DNA of 5,273 nucleotides from Christensenella sp. UBA3792 (GTDB lineage Bacteria > Bacillota > Clostridia > Christensenellales > CAG-138), in the NCBI GenBank assembly GCA_002369195.1, contig DFEW01000043.1, positions 3,321 to 8,593 on the forward strand, read 5' to 3'. Position 1 is the stretch's first letter. Every line of letters begins with the position of its first letter. The notes under the pieces were generated by a model that searched no databases, was not told the origin of the DNA, and saw only the letters and a program-made list of their open reading frames with translations. The position numbers and the translations under genes were made by a program. Shown here one piece after another: positions 4,689 to 5,273 of the stretch.

Positions 4689-5273
4689 TTAACTCAATTC
4701 GCTTGTGCCGGTGCAGAGCTCGTAGTACTTGCCGCGCTGCCGGAGGAGGTCCTCGTGGCTGCCGCGCTCGATGATGCGGCCGTGCTCGAGCACCATGATG
4801 CAGTCGGAATTGCGAACCGTGGAAAGGCGGTGCGCGATGACGAACACGGTGCGTCCCTTCATCAGCGCGTCCATGCCCTTTTCGATGTGCTTCTCGGTGC
4901 GCGTATCGATCGAGGACGTTGCCTCGTCGAGGATCAGCACCGGCGGGTCGGATACCGCGGCTCTGGCGATCGCCAGAAGCTGGCGCTGTCCCTGCGAGAG
5001 GTTCGCGCCGTCGGCGACCAGCTCGGTCTGATACCCGTCGGGCAGGTGCGAAATGAAGAAGTCCGCGTTCGCGATCTTCGCCGCCTCGATGCATTCCTCG
5101 TCGGTCGCGTCGAGCCGCCCGTAGCGGATGTTCTCCATGACCGTTCCGGAGAACAGATGCGTATCCTGCAGCACCATGCCGAGCGAGCTTCGAAGCGCGC
5201 TCTTTTTGATCTCGCGGATCGGGATGCCGTCGTAGGTGATCGTGCCGTCCGCGATGTCGTAGAAGCGGTTGAT
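4689..5273 (-). CDS. ABC exporter (MsbA/MdlB-like), C-terminal nucleotide-binding domain; 5' part outside window
   Basis: The last 194 codons of an ABC exporter half-transporter; the reading frame is open to the right edge. The visible part starts INRFYDI, just after where Walker A belongs, then shows the Q-loop MVLQDTHLF, the signature LSQGQRQL, Walker B VLILDEATSSID, the switch histidine in AHRLSTV, and the common C-terminal ERGSHEDLLRQRGKYYEL. These features place it among fused membrane plus ATPase exporters for lipids, drugs or peptides, often working as heterodimers with a second half-transporter encoded next door. An internal ATG at 5177 is not the start, since conserved NBD sequence continues upstream. 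The catalytic motifs visible are all intact, unlike degenerate NBDs of some heterodimers. Its stop is three bases from the MITE-like element. The substrate cannot be told from this domain. Confidence 0.93.
   Translation of the reverse strand: MNRFYDIADGTITYDGIPIREIKKSALRSSLGMVLQDTHLFSGTVMENIRYGRLDATDEECIEAAKIANADFFISHLPDGYQTELVADGANLSQGQRQLLAIARAAVSDPPVLILDEATSSIDTRTEKHIEKGMDALMKGRTVFVIAHRLSTVRNSDCIMVLEHGRIIERGSHEDLLRQRGKYYELCTGTSELS

Noticed and set aside
4672..5094. 140-codon minus-strand frame within the ABC exporter gene
   Set aside because: Out-of-frame shadow of the nucleotide-binding domain, whose motifs are intact in the other frame.

Overview
The window looks like a piece of a fairly GC-rich Gram-positive genome, most likely an anaerobic member of the Clostridia. 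The evidence is a lipoprotein thioredoxin next to a CD1871A-type CXXC mini-protein, a YtrA-type GntR/ABC cassette, strong AGGAGG ribosome sites and sigma-A-like promoters. No ribosomal RNA or other phylogenetic marker is present, so this placement is an inference.

Left part (1-1877, all minus strand): a divergent promoter at about 1905-1933 starts a tightly overlapping redox cassette. It encodes a TlpA-like thioredoxin lipoprotein (1269-1877), a 48-residue membrane mini-protein ending in a CLEC motif (1126-1272), and a polytopic protein with eight conserved membrane or loop cysteines, two more paired cysteines and two 4Fe-4S ferredoxin motifs (261-1133). The first pair of genes overlaps by ATGA, and the third gene starts at a TTG inside the second. 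Together they suggest electron transfer from the cytoplasm through the membrane to an extracytoplasmic thioredoxin, a possible stand-in for CcdA/DsbD. Downstream, with its own likely promoter, is the 5' end of a COG0523 (CobW/YjiA-like) metal-chaperone GTPase, cut by the window edge.

Middle part (1950-3994, plus strand): a promoter with perfect TTGACA and TATAAT hexamers drives three overlapping genes: an ABC ATPase, an ABC-2 type permease and a short YtrA-type GntR repressor. They end at a strong intrinsic terminator. A perfect 9-bp inverted repeat begins inside the -10 box and is the likely operator through which the GntR protein controls its own operon.

Right part (3995-5273): an AT-richer single gene (4110-4511) resembles WapI-type immunity proteins and has its own promoter and a 12-bp palindrome. 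It is followed by a 158-bp MITE-like element (4528-4685) with perfect 22-bp terminal inverted repeats. That element ends three bases from the stop codon of a convergent MsbA/MdlB-like ABC exporter gene, of which only the C-terminal nucleotide-binding domain is in the window. No stretch longer than 300 bases lacks a gene.
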